Assembly (NCBI GenBank): GCA_003285105.1
Contig: CP030158.1
Location: 2,958,664 to 3,022,663 of the forward strand
Source of the DNA: Roseithermus sacchariphilus
Lineage (GTDB): Bacteria > Bacteroidota > Rhodothermia > Rhodothermales > MEBIC09517
Reading direction: 5' to 3'
DNA: 64,000 nucleotides
Made by a program: the position numbers and the translations under genes. Within the stretch, counting starts at the first letter, position 1. The number at the start of each line of letters is the position of its first letter. Below, one piece after another: positions 1-8,260 of this stretch. Below the pieces are notes generated by a model, which did not search any database, was not told the DNA's origin, and was given only the letters and a program-made list of their open reading frames with translations.

Positions 1-1
1 A

Positions 2-1033
2 CCCTTTGCCCTGCATCTGCCCGGAGACCAGCCGTTACGGATCCTGTCCTTGTTTGAAGATACCGAAACACGGTTCTGGCTTGGAACCAACCGGGGATTG
101 TTCAGCCTGGATCGCATTTCCGGTCAGGTTCTGAAGTACTCGATGGGGGAAGGGGGGCTTGGCGAGACGATCCTCGCGCTGGCACAGGGCCCTCGGCAGC
201 AACTCTGGGCTGCCATCCACAAAGGCGGGTTGGTGCGTATGCGTGCCGGGCCTGGGCCGGATCCGCTCCCGCTCCTCCGTCTCGACGTAAGCCCGCCTGG
301 GCGGTCACCGGGGCAAGCGCCGGCCTCTAGAGCCGGGCCCTCTCGCACCGATGTGAGGGCGTCCTATGCCGTGCACGCCCTGGAGGGCTCACCCTCCGCT
401 CCCGTAGCGTATCAACTGGACGGGTTCTCAAAGGACTGGCAGTATGGAGCCGCTCGGCAGGACGTTTTCTATCCTCGTGTGCCGCCGGGACGTTATCACT
501 TCCGTGTCCGGGCTGCAGATCGCATGGGGAGATGGCGGGAATCCTCTGTGGAGGTGCGAGTGCCGCGACCCTGGTGGATGCAATGGTGGTTCGTAGCGGC
601 GGTCGTGGTTGGGATCCTCGCCGCAGTTACCGGAGGGAGGCACGTCCTGCGGAAAATGGACCGGCGAGTCCTCGTTCCGGGGCCACGGGCCATCCGGGTG
701 CCGGCGGCCGAGGAACGCTTCTGGACCGAGGCAACGCGCATCGTGGAGGCGCACATGGCTGATGAAACGTTCGGAGCCAGGGAGTTGGCGGAGGCTCTGG
801 CGCTTTCTCCACGGCAACTGCGTAGCCGGTTCCAGCCCTTCGGCATCACCCCCACACGCTTCATTCGGAACATTCGCCTCGAGCGAGCGGCTTCGCTCCT
901 GGAACAACGTTACGGTACCATTGCCGAGGTGGCCGATGCCGTCGGGTTCAAACACGTCACCTACTTTACCCGCTGCTTCCGCCAGGCCTATGGTGTGCCG
1001 CCTTCTGCATACCGTACACAACACCGTGGTTGA
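2..1033 (+). CDS. Membrane-bound propeller/Y_Y_Y regulator with AraC HTH, 5' truncated
   Basis: The frame is open to the window edge, so the N-terminus is missing; 343 residues are visible. Near residues 20-40 is the end of a two-component-regulator propeller repeat (WLGTNRGLFSLD). A Y_Y_Y immunoglobulin-like domain follows (about 122-187; VAYQLDGFSKDW, PPGRYHFRVRAAD), then one membrane helix (about 194-210, WWFVAAVVVGILAAV) and an AraC-type double helix-turn-helix (about 238-340, AEVADAVGFKHVTYFTRCFR). This resembles the hybrid two-component systems of Bacteroidota, but no histidine kinase or receiver lies between the helix and the DNA-binding domain, so it would act as a one-component transmembrane regulator. 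It reads toward the small ORF and YcaO gene downstream and may control them (inference). Confidence 0.85.
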   Translation, partial: PFALHLPGDQPLRILSLFEDTETRFWLGTNRGLFSLDRISGQVLKYSMGEGGLGETILALAQGPRQQLWAAIHKGGLVRMRAGPGPDPLPLLRLDVSPPGRSPGQAPASRAGPSRTDVRASYAVHALEGSPSAPVAYQLDGFSKDWQYGAARQDVFYPRVPPGRYHFRVRAADRMGRWRESSVEVRVPRPWWMQWWFVAAVVVGILAAVTGGRHVLRKMDRRVLVPGPRAIRVPAAEERFWTEATRIVEAHMADETFGARELAEALALSPRQLRSRFQPFGITPTRFIRNIRLERAASLLEQRYGTIAEVADAVGFKHVTYFTRCFRQAYGVPPSAYRTQHRG

Positions 1034-1363
1034 CCAGGCACCGTGGTTGACCAGGGGCGGTGCGTCGGGACACTCCCTTCTCTGTCATGGCGGTCGCGTC
1101 GTTCCCGCCGTGGCCTGAGGCTGCTTCATTCGTCTTGCACACGAACGACATTTCCCTGAACGAAACGACACAGGGCGCGCTGTGCAGGCTAAGGTAGGCT
1201 CGTTTCTAACGGGTAGATCGTCGCAAGGGGTTTTATCGACTACGGCACCAGACCCCATGTGCCACATGCCGGTAAGGAGGCCTCTCATGCTGGTGATGGG
1301 ATCGGGTGCTGTGCCGCTGCGGCGGTAGGTTTCGATATACCCTAACCAGTTCGAGGTTATGCC
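1034..1363. other. Intergenic region upstream of putative precursor, with a 13-codon ORF
   Basis: No gene of normal size is visible. The notable feature is a perfect AAGGAGG at 1274-1280, six bases before an ATG at 1287. The frame closes after 13 codons (MLVMGSGAVPLRR, TAG at 1326-1328), 35 bases before the start of the 61-residue ORF. It could be a leader peptide, a translational coupling device or a chance match. No convincing promoter was recognised. Confidence 0.35.
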
Positions 1364-1549
1364 ATGGACGCCCAACGCATGTCCCTGCCCATCGTCGGTT
1401 CCACAAACCGGGAGCCCGCCCATCCGCTGATGATCGCTCGCTGGGGAAGTGAGCGGCGCATCGATGCCGACGAGTGCATCGGGTGCGAACTCACCTACCC
1501 GCCGCGATGCGATGTGACGCAGGTCGAGGGGGTGATGGGTCGCGCCTGA
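1364..1549 (+). CDS. Candidate RiPP (TOMM) precursor peptide, 61 aa
   Basis: A short ORF ending 83 bases before the YcaO gene. A GAGG lies seven bases before the ATG. Of 61 codons, 49 end in G or C, which fits real coding. The N-terminal half has no Cys and is leader-like. The C-terminal half holds three Cys and two Thr (ECIGCELTYPPRCDVTQVEG), the residue types cyclised by YcaO enzymes. There is no double-Gly or obvious cyanobactin recognition sequence, and I recognise no known precursor family. The role rests on size, position and composition only. It could instead be a small metal-binding protein or non-coding. Confidence 0.4.
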   Translation: MDAQRMSLPIVGSTNREPAHPLMIARWGSERRIDADECIGCELTYPPRCDVTQVEGVMGRA

Positions 1550-1632
1550 GAGCAGCACCCGCACGTGTGGTTCGTTCACCGGCCAGCCCGTGGCGCCTCG
1601 TGCGTTGCGGGCTGGCGCATTCCGATACATGC

Positions 1633-3906
1633 ATGGCTATGGCAGAGATCCAATATACCCTGCATCCACGGTATGGTGAGCCAGTTTGTCCGCAACCCGA
1701 TACCGTCGTGCTGCATCATGGCTCCAGCTTCGAAGTGTGGGAGCATGCCACGCTGCCCCGTCTTCTTTCGGTCCTGTGGCGGAGGGCACTCAGCATGAGC
1801 GAGCTTGCGTCTTGCATGGCGCCTGTGCCGATGGGGGTGGTGCAAGCCCTGCTGGATGCCCTGGTTGAGCAGCAATACGTCGTAGCCCTTCGAGAGGAGG
1901 TCACGGACCAGGTGATGGAACTGTCCTCGGCGTTCCAGTTGACGCCGGAGGCGGTGTCACGGCGGCTTCAGGAAGAACGCATCGCCGTCTGGACCCGCGG
2001 GGTAGCCGTTGGACCGTTCGACATTGCCCTCGGCCGGGCCGGTTTCAACGTGGAGCCGGACCACAAGCAGGCGACCCGGGTCGTAGCAGCCGTCGACACG
2101 TACACCGCGCCGGAGGTGTCGGCATTCGTTGAGGCATGTTGGGACCGGCACCAGCCGGTGTTGTTGTGCCGGCCGGATGGTGAAGAAGCCTGGCTCGGCC
2201 CCCTGCTCGTGCCGGGGCGGACCGTGTGCATGCGATGTTTGATCGCACGCCTCCGCTCCAATGATCGAATCGGCTCCTTTTTTGAAGCATCGGGCCTCGT
2301 CCCCGGGGCACCTTCGATCCGGGGGCCCCGGTCATTGTCCGCCCTCGTCATTGACTCCGCGGTCTGGGCGCTAATGCAGCACGCCATGGCCACGGTCGAC
2401 CGGTTGGAGACGCATGTGCTGGCCTATCCGGCCGGGACGCTACACCCTGTGGAGCACCCAATCGGGCCCATGCCCTCCTGCAGGCGCTGCGGAGCTGGGA
2501 CGCGGAGCTGGGCTGCGGATCCGCAGCCCGGCGGGTGGAAGGATGCCCCCTCCGTGTCGAGAACTGCCCCCGGGGCTCGTGCGTGTTCTCCGGAGGAAGC
2601 CTTCGCCCGCTACGAACACCTCATCGATGGCACGACTGGGCTGTTTCGTCATCTCGAACGTATGGACACGGCCCTCACCGGGGTGGTGCATAACTATCGC
2701 ATTCAGATGCCCCGTCTACCGGTCGCGGAGGTGAGTACGCTCGATGCGCTCTACGCCAACGAGTATTTCTACTGCTACGGCAAAGGGGCAACGGATATTC
2801 AGGCGCGCACCGCGGCCTTGTTCGAGGCGATTGAACGATACTCGACGCGGTGGACCGGCCGAGAGCACCGCCGCCGCGATACGTTCAACCGACTGGAGGC
2901 CGAAGGAGCCGTCGATCCGGCAACCCTTCTCGGCTTCCACGCCGATCAGTACCGCCGGCGTGAGCAACTCAATGCCCACTTCCGCAGTGCAACCCTTCAC
3001 GTTCCGGAGCCATTCGATGGGGATCGACCGATCGAGTGGGTGCCCACATGGTCCCTGACGCACTCGCGCTGGCGCTGGGTACCGGCAGCGTTTGCGTATC
3101 TGGGGTACTTCGACCGCCATCATGATTTCTGCCGGGGGGACTCCAACGGGGTGGCGGCCGGGGGTACACGGGCAGAGGCGTTACGGGGCGGGCTCCTGGA
3201 GATCATCGAGCGGGATCATGCCGCCTTGCATTTCTACAACCGGGTGCGACGGCCCGGTGTGGATCTGGACTCCTTCGCGCACCCTTACCTGACGGCCGTC
3301 CGGCGTGGCCTGAAAGATCAGTGCAACCGCGATCTCTGGCTCCTGGATATCACAGCCGATCTGGGCACGCCGGTGTTCTGCGCCGTGTCGGCAGAGGTGG
3401 GAACGGGGGCGTCGCTGTACATGGGGTGGGGTGCCCATGTCGACGCCCGGCTCGCAGCGATCCAGGCTGTAGGGGAACTGGTGCAGCAACTGCCCTCCCC
3501 CCGCCGGGGCTCCGAGCGCACCCCCCGGCCTTCGAGGTATCAGCGGCGTGCTGGACGGGCTACCCGGCACTGGCATGCACACGCCACGACGGCCAGTGAA
3601 CCGTATCTGCTGCCTGATCCCGATCACCCCCTGCGGAGCGCCGAGGCCTATCCTGACTGCTCGCGCATGTCCGCCGAGGCTGCCGTCGAAGCACTGCTGG
3701 GCCGATGTGCGTCACGCGGGCTGGAGGTGGCCATGATCGACCTGACACGGCCGGATGTGGGGGCGCCGGTCGTCAGAGCCATCATCCCCGGTGCGGTGCA
3801 CTGGTGGCGACGCTTCGGACAGGCCCGGTTGCTCCGTGTGCCGGTGGAACTGGGTTGGGAGCCCCGACCGCCAGAGACACTGAATCCCCACTCTATTGAA
3901 ATCTGA
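1633..3906 (+). CDS. Fused TOMM cyclodehydratase (leader-binding/E1-like + YcaO)
   Basis: A 757-residue protein laid out like TruD/LynD-type cyclodehydratases. Residues 1-90 resemble the winged-helix precursor recognition domain. About 120-300 is a degenerate E1/ThiF-like docking domain with WLGPLLVPGR and two CxxC pairs (Cys199/202 and Cys283/286), probably holding zinc. About 325-750 is the YcaO domain, with the ATP-binding motifs ALFEAIERYS (396-404), SNGVAAGGT (504-512) and LLEIIERDHA (521-530). YcaO enzymes use ATP to convert Cys/Ser/Thr in a peptide to azolines. The C-terminus (ETLNPHSIEI) lacks the PxPxP tail typical of azoline-forming YcaOs. ATG 1633 was chosen because family-like sequence starts there; upstream in-frame codons look non-coding. 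No azoline dehydrogenase, protease or exporter is adjacent. Confidence 0.88.
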   Translation: MAMAEIQYTLHPRYGEPVCPQPDTVVLHHGSSFEVWEHATLPRLLSVLWRRALSMSELASCMAPVPMGVVQALLDALVEQQYVVALREEVTDQVMELSSAFQLTPEAVSRRLQEERIAVWTRGVAVGPFDIALGRAGFNVEPDHKQATRVVAAVDTYTAPEVSAFVEACWDRHQPVLLCRPDGEEAWLGPLLVPGRTVCMRCLIARLRSNDRIGSFFEASGLVPGAPSIRGPRSLSALVIDSAVWALMQHAMATVDRLETHVLAYPAGTLHPVEHPIGPMPSCRRCGAGTRSWAADPQPGGWKDAPSVSRTAPGARACSPEEAFARYEHLIDGTTGLFRHLERMDTALTGVVHNYRIQMPRLPVAEVSTLDALYANEYFYCYGKGATDIQARTAALFEAIERYSTRWTGREHRRRDTFNRLEAEGAVDPATLLGFHADQYRRREQLNAHFRSATLHVPEPFDGDRPIEWVPTWSLTHSRWRWVPAAFAYLGYFDRHHDFCRGDSNGVAAGGTRAEALRGGLLEIIERDHAALHFYNRVRRPGVDLDSFAHPYLTAVRRGLKDQCNRDLWLLDITADLGTPVFCAVSAEVGTGASLYMGWGAHVDARLAAIQAVGELVQQLPSPRRGSERTPRPSRYQRRAGRATRHWHAHATTASEPYLLPDPDHPLRSAEAYPDCSRMSAEAAVEALLGRCASRGLEVAMIDLTRPDVGAPVVRAIIPGAVHWWRRFGQARLLRVPVELGWEPRPPETLNPHSIEI

Positions 3907-4037
3907 CTGCTGGATGCAGTACGTTAATGCCAGTCGTCGATGCTATGGCCGCGGCGTAGCCTGTGCAGGTTACTCGGTGCTCGGTCTTCAGTCTTCCCCT
4001 GGGACCGCTCCCGGTACCTGTGAACATCTGCCCCTGC

Positions 4038-7000
4038 ATGCTTTTTAGGACCCGCAGCATCTCGTACTCCTCGTGGATAACGCTCGCGGCGCTGATGATC
4101 GGGGTGGGGACGGTCTTTTTTTCCGGAAGAGGCGTACGAGCGCAGGCGGTGTCTCGGATGGAAGCAGGATACAGAGCCTATCGGCTCGGCGTCGAAGACG
4201 GGATGCCGTCCGGCGAAGTCGGGGCTGTCGAGCAGGATGAGCAAGGCTTTCTGTGGGTAGGGACATCGGCCGGTTTTGCTCGCTATGACGGTTATGAATT
4301 TCAGGAACCTCCCGTTTTGGATCCGGCACAGGCCTCGGTGCTCGTCGGGTCCATCGAAACCATCGTGGAGGATCCGAGCGGGGGGCTGTGGGTCGGCGCG
4401 AGCGGGCCGCAGGCGGGTCTGGCTCGCCTCCATCCGGATACCGGAGCGCTCACGACCTATCGGGTCGTTCCGGGCGAAGCCTCCGGTTCGAGTCGCAACG
4501 AGGTCTACGCACTCACCCTGACCCGGGCTGGCGTCCTGTGGGTCGGGACAGGGGATGGACTCAGTCGCCTGGATCCCGTCTCAGGGCGCCTCTCCACCTT
4601 TCATCTCCCGGATTCACTCCAGACCCGGGTGATCCTGGCGTTGCTGGAGGATCAGAACGGAACCCTCTGGATCGGGTCCTGGGCGGGGCTTTACTACTTC
4701 GATGAAGCAAGTGAGCGCATTCGTCCGATGAGCGAATACGCAGGCGGTGCCGGCTCATTCCCCCCCGTCGTCGTGCGCACGATACAGGAAGCCCCGGACG
4801 GTGGTCTCTGGGTGGGTACTTTCGGAGACGGCCTCTACCAGGTGCATCCGAGCACGGGCCAATTCATGCATGTTCGGCCTCATCCGGGAGATGCGCGCCG
4901 ATTACCGCATTCCAATATCGAAGCGCTGCTCGTGGAAGATGCTCAACATGTGTGGGTAGGGACCTGGACCGGGCTGTGCCGGCTGCATGTTCCGAGTCAG
5001 ACGTGCCAGTCGTATCTCCTCGGCGGAGATGAAACGGACACGGGGTTGATGGGCGTCATCACTTCGCTGGCGCGGGACCGTACCGGCATTCTCTGGGTGG
5101 GCATGCTGGACGGCCTCTACAAACTGGTGCCTGCCCGGAAGTCGTTTCACTCGCTGCCGCCCGGAACCCTTCGTGAACAGGACGTGCAGGCCCTGTACGT
5201 GGACGAGGAACAGGCGTTGTGGGTCGGGTCGGGTTCCGGGCTCGACCGTCTGGTATGGACGGCGCATGGTTCTTGGCAACGGGACTATTCCGTGTCCTTC
5301 ACGGAGGCGATGCTTCCCCGGGATCGGACACCAATCTACGTTCATGCTCTGACGGCATCGGGCGGCGACCATCTGTGGATAGGTACGGCCGATGGGGGGG
5401 TGCTCCGCATGAACCGACGTACCGGGCGGTTTTCCTGGCCGGACTGGCTCCTGGCTCATCCTGAACTCCGAGCTTTACGATACGTGCAGGCCGTTCTGCA
5501 GGACCGCTGGGGAAACGTCTGGATAGGAACGCCGGATCAGGGCCTCTTTGTGTGGCTCAGGGGTCGGGGAGAGGTGATACGCTACCATGCCCATGCAGAC
5601 TCTGCGCAGTTTCGCATCGCCATCGACCACACGAGCACCCTCATCGAGACGCGAACGGGTGACGTCTGGGCTGGTCTTCAGGGCGGCGGGTTGATCCGGT
5701 TCTACTGGCCACCGGATCACCACCGAAGCCGGCCACGGATGGAGGTGCATCGTCATGATCCGAACAACCCTGAGAGCCCCGGGAGCGATATCGTGTATGC
5801 CCTGCACGAGGACGACCGGGATCGACTGTGGGTTGGTACGATGGCGGGCCTGAGTCTCTACGACCCGCGGGAGAAGAAATGGACCGCTTATGCCTCATTC
5901 GGCGATCCGGTTCGCCTGGATGCGGTGTGTGTCGTGACAGACCTTCAGGGGGTTGTATGGGCAGGCACCAGGCAAGGGATGGTGCGGTTCGACCCGTCCA
6001 CCGGGATCGTCCAGCGTTATACCATCGTCGATGGACTGCCGGGGGTACGGTTCAACATGCAGGCCTGTTCGCGTCGGAAGGATGGGCAACTGGTATTCGG
6101 GACCAAACAAGGCCTGTTGTTCTTCCATCCTGAAACCATCCGGCACAATCCGTATCCGCCTCCCATCGTCTTTACCCGCATAGTGCCAGAGTTGCGCAGG
6201 CAAGGGAGCGAGGCGGTGCCTCACCTGAATCACTGGCAACACACCATATTGTTCGAATACGCCGCCCTGGATTTCAGCGATCCGAGCCGACATCGATATG
6301 CGTATCGCCTCGACGGTGTGCATGAAGATTGGGTCAATGCCGGCTCGACCCGTCGCGTCGAGATCGCCAACCTGAAGCCCGGTACCTACACCATGCGGGT
6401 TCGGGGTACGAACAACGATGGCCTCTGGAGCACCGACGAAGCAGTCTTGCGGTTTTCGATTCGTCCTCCCTTCTGGCAGCGATGGTGGTTCTTTGGAATC
6501 ATTGTGCTCGGTATTGGGGCCGTGCTCGGGTTGTTGCATTCGTTGCGTATGAGACATCTCCTGCGTCTCGAACAGACCCGCCGGCGCATCGCAGACGATT
6601 TGCACGATGACATTGGAAGTTCCCTCAACAGCATCGCGCTCTTTCTGGAAGGCGTCGGCTCCACGGTGCCCATCCCGGAGCAGGAACGGAACCGGTTGCT
6701 GGAGCGAGCCCGATCGTTGCGTTTACTCACCAGAGATCTGCGTGATACGGTCTGGATGGTGGAGCCGGAGTACGACGACCTGAGCGCCCTCGTCGGGCGC
6801 ATGCGCCGACACGCCGAAGACGTATCCCGCCAGGTTCAGGTGACGTTCCAGGCTCCCGCGCACATCCCGGCGCGCCCGCTTGCGATGGACCGCAGACGCC
6901 ATGTGTTTCTCCTGTACAAGGAGGCCTTGCACAATGCGCTTCGCCATGCCGATGCCTCGGCCATCCGCGTGACGGTGTCATGGGCGGAGGACCGGTTTGC

Positions 7001-7166
7001 GTTCACCGTAGAGGACGACGGCATCGGGTTCGATCCGGAGTTGGTGCGAAGGGGGCGCGGTCTGCGTACCATGCAGGAGCGGGGAACGACCCTCGGTGCC
7101 CATCTCACGATTCACAGCGCCCCGGGCCGGGGAACGACGGTTCACTGCTCGATCAGGATGGCGTGA
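4038..7166 (+). CDS. Propeller/Y_Y_Y sensor histidine kinase (HisKA_3 type)
   Basis: 1042 residues. A signal peptide/anchor (MLFRTRSISYSSWITL, ending near VRAQA) leads into about a dozen regulator-propeller repeats (recurring LWVGT, VWIGT) to about residue 730. A Y_Y_Y domain (YAYRLDGVHEDWV, PGTYTMRVRGTN) and one membrane helix (about 817-837) follow. The cytoplasmic part has a NarX/DesK-type dimerisation/phosphoacceptor helix (IADDLHDDIGSSLNS; His856) and an ATPase domain with N-box HNALRHADA and G-box DDGIGFD. It is an intact periplasmic-sensing kinase whose partner is almost certainly the response regulator 75 bp downstream. ATG 4038 gives the signal peptide; an upstream GTG is possible. 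The input signal is unknown; in Bacteroidota this sensor architecture often detects glycans. Confidence 0.92.
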   Translation: MLFRTRSISYSSWITLAALMIGVGTVFFSGRGVRAQAVSRMEAGYRAYRLGVEDGMPSGEVGAVEQDEQGFLWVGTSAGFARYDGYEFQEPPVLDPAQASVLVGSIETIVEDPSGGLWVGASGPQAGLARLHPDTGALTTYRVVPGEASGSSRNEVYALTLTRAGVLWVGTGDGLSRLDPVSGRLSTFHLPDSLQTRVILALLEDQNGTLWIGSWAGLYYFDEASERIRPMSEYAGGAGSFPPVVVRTIQEAPDGGLWVGTFGDGLYQVHPSTGQFMHVRPHPGDARRLPHSNIEALLVEDAQHVWVGTWTGLCRLHVPSQTCQSYLLGGDETDTGLMGVITSLARDRTGILWVGMLDGLYKLVPARKSFHSLPPGTLREQDVQALYVDEEQALWVGSGSGLDRLVWTAHGSWQRDYSVSFTEAMLPRDRTPIYVHALTASGGDHLWIGTADGGVLRMNRRTGRFSWPDWLLAHPELRALRYVQAVLQDRWGNVWIGTPDQGLFVWLRGRGEVIRYHAHADSAQFRIAIDHTSTLIETRTGDVWAGLQGGGLIRFYWPPDHHRSRPRMEVHRHDPNNPESPGSDIVYALHEDDRDRLWVGTMAGLSLYDPREKKWTAYASFGDPVRLDAVCVVTDLQGVVWAGTRQGMVRFDPSTGIVQRYTIVDGLPGVRFNMQACSRRKDGQLVFGTKQGLLFFHPETIRHNPYPPPIVFTRIVPELRRQGSEAVPHLNHWQHTILFEYAALDFSDPSRHRYAYRLDGVHEDWVNAGSTRRVEIANLKPGTYTMRVRGTNNDGLWSTDEAVLRFSIRPPFWQRWWFFGIIVLGIGAVLGLLHSLRMRHLLRLEQTRRRIADDLHDDIGSSLNSIALFLEGVGSTVPIPEQERNRLLERARSLRLLTRDLRDTVWMVEPEYDDLSALVGRMRRHAEDVSRQVQVTFQAPAHIPARPLAMDRRRHVFLLYKEALHNALRHADASAIRVTVSWAEDRFAFTVEDDGIGFDPELVRRGRGLRTMQERGTTLGAHLTIHSAPGRGTTVHCSIRMA

Positions 7167-7240
7167 TACCGCTATAGGCATGGCCTTGCGTATGGGGTAT
7201 ACTTCAGCGGAATGATACAAGATTTTTTCAGGACTCCGGT

Positions 7241-7906
7241 ATGAGATCACCTCGGACAACGCATCACGATATCTCGGTCTGGATCGTCGAAGATCACCGA
7301 GAATATCGGCAGACAGTGGCCTACCTCCTGGACAAAACGAGCGGTATTCGGTGTAGCGATACTTTCCATGAGTACGAGGAGGTGCAGGCGCTGATGGCAA
7401 CGAACCAAAGCTGGAATGTGCCCGATGTCGTGCTCATGGACTACGAGCTACCCGGTTTGAACGGCATCGAGGCGTTGAAGCACCTCAAGTCACAGTTACC
7501 CCGGGTGCCCATTCTCATGCTGACCATCAACGATGACGAGGATACGATCCTCGGTGCGTTGAAGGCTGGAGCCTCCGGATATCTGCTCAAAGATGACCCG
7601 CTTGACAAACTCGTGGCAGCCATTCGTGAGGCTCATCAGGGAGGTATGCTCATGCCTCCATCTGTGGCTGGAAAGGTGATGCAGTTTTTTTCGGACACGC
7701 AGCCGCGGCATGACTATCGCCTGACGGCCCGCGAAAAGCAAATATTAAAGCTGATGGGTCAGGGGTTTTCGCAGAAGAAGATCGCGCATACCCTCTTTCT
7801 GAGCTATCACACGATTGATTCGCATCTCCGGAATATCTACCGCAAACTCCACGTCAAGTCACGCATCGAGGCCATCGCCAAGGTCTTTGGCGAACACATC
7901 GTTTAG
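7241..7906 (+). CDS. NarL/FixJ-family response regulator
   Basis: 221 residues. An N-terminal receiver (about 10-130) carries the acidic pair after the first strand (VWIVEDH), the phosphoacceptor Asp67 in VVLMDYELPGLNG, and a Lys in YLLKDDPLD. A C-terminal LuxR-type helix-turn-helix (about 155-215) has LTAREKQILKLMGQG and SYHTIDSHLRNIYRKL. It pairs with the HisKA_3 sensor encoded just upstream on the same strand. Target genes cannot be read from sequence; the YcaO locus upstream and the lipoprotein genes downstream are the obvious candidates. Confidence 0.93.
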   Translation: MRSPRTTHHDISVWIVEDHREYRQTVAYLLDKTSGIRCSDTFHEYEEVQALMATNQSWNVPDVVLMDYELPGLNGIEALKHLKSQLPRVPILMLTINDDEDTILGALKAGASGYLLKDDPLDKLVAAIREAHQGGMLMPPSVAGKVMQFFSDTQPRHDYRLTAREKQILKLMGQGFSQKKIAHTLFLSYHTIDSHLRNIYRKLHVKSRIEAIAKVFGEHIV

Positions 7907-8260
7907 AACGATGCGTGCGCTGTGCCTCGGAAGCCTGGCGCTCAGGGTGTGATGCCCAACGGAGCGTGGGCCCTATACCTCAGAGGCGGTAGGCGGAGGC
8001 GAATCGCCTGCGTGTGCAGGGTGCGTGTGCCCGAGGTGTGGCCATGGAGTGCTGGCGTCGCGGCAGCAGTTGGTCCGTGGAAAATGGCGCAAATCCGCCA
8101 TACCCCTCACCAGGCGAGCTCGATACTTTGAGTTCAGCACGCACCGATAGGCTTGGTCGTACCGGGGCACGCCCGGATGCGCCGAGGCAGGTGGAATGCG
8201 CGATCGTTCACGTCATACTCTGGGCATGAATTACATGCCTGCACTCTCAAGGAGGAACCC
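7907..8260. other. Intergenic region before lipoprotein gene
   Basis: About 350 bases without a convincing gene. A TACTTTG near 8126 is one base short of the Bacteroidota -7 consensus TAnnTTTG and is only a weak promoter candidate. A strong Shine-Dalgarno AAGGAGG lies at 8249-8255, five bases before the downstream ATG. Confidence 0.4.

Noticed and set aside
1364..1549. Reading the small ORF as a ferredoxin because of CIGC
   Set aside because: Only three Cys are present with wrong spacing for a 4Fe-4S site.
1085..1630. 181-codon minus-strand ORF opposite the precursor candidate
   Set aside because: No start signal, no recognisable domain, and it lies antisense to better-supported frames; likely a high-GC artefact.
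1474..1632. In-frame upstream extension of the YcaO gene
   Set aside because: The 53 codons are Arg-rich, do not resemble the family, and overlap the 61-residue ORF; recognisable sequence begins at ATG 1633.
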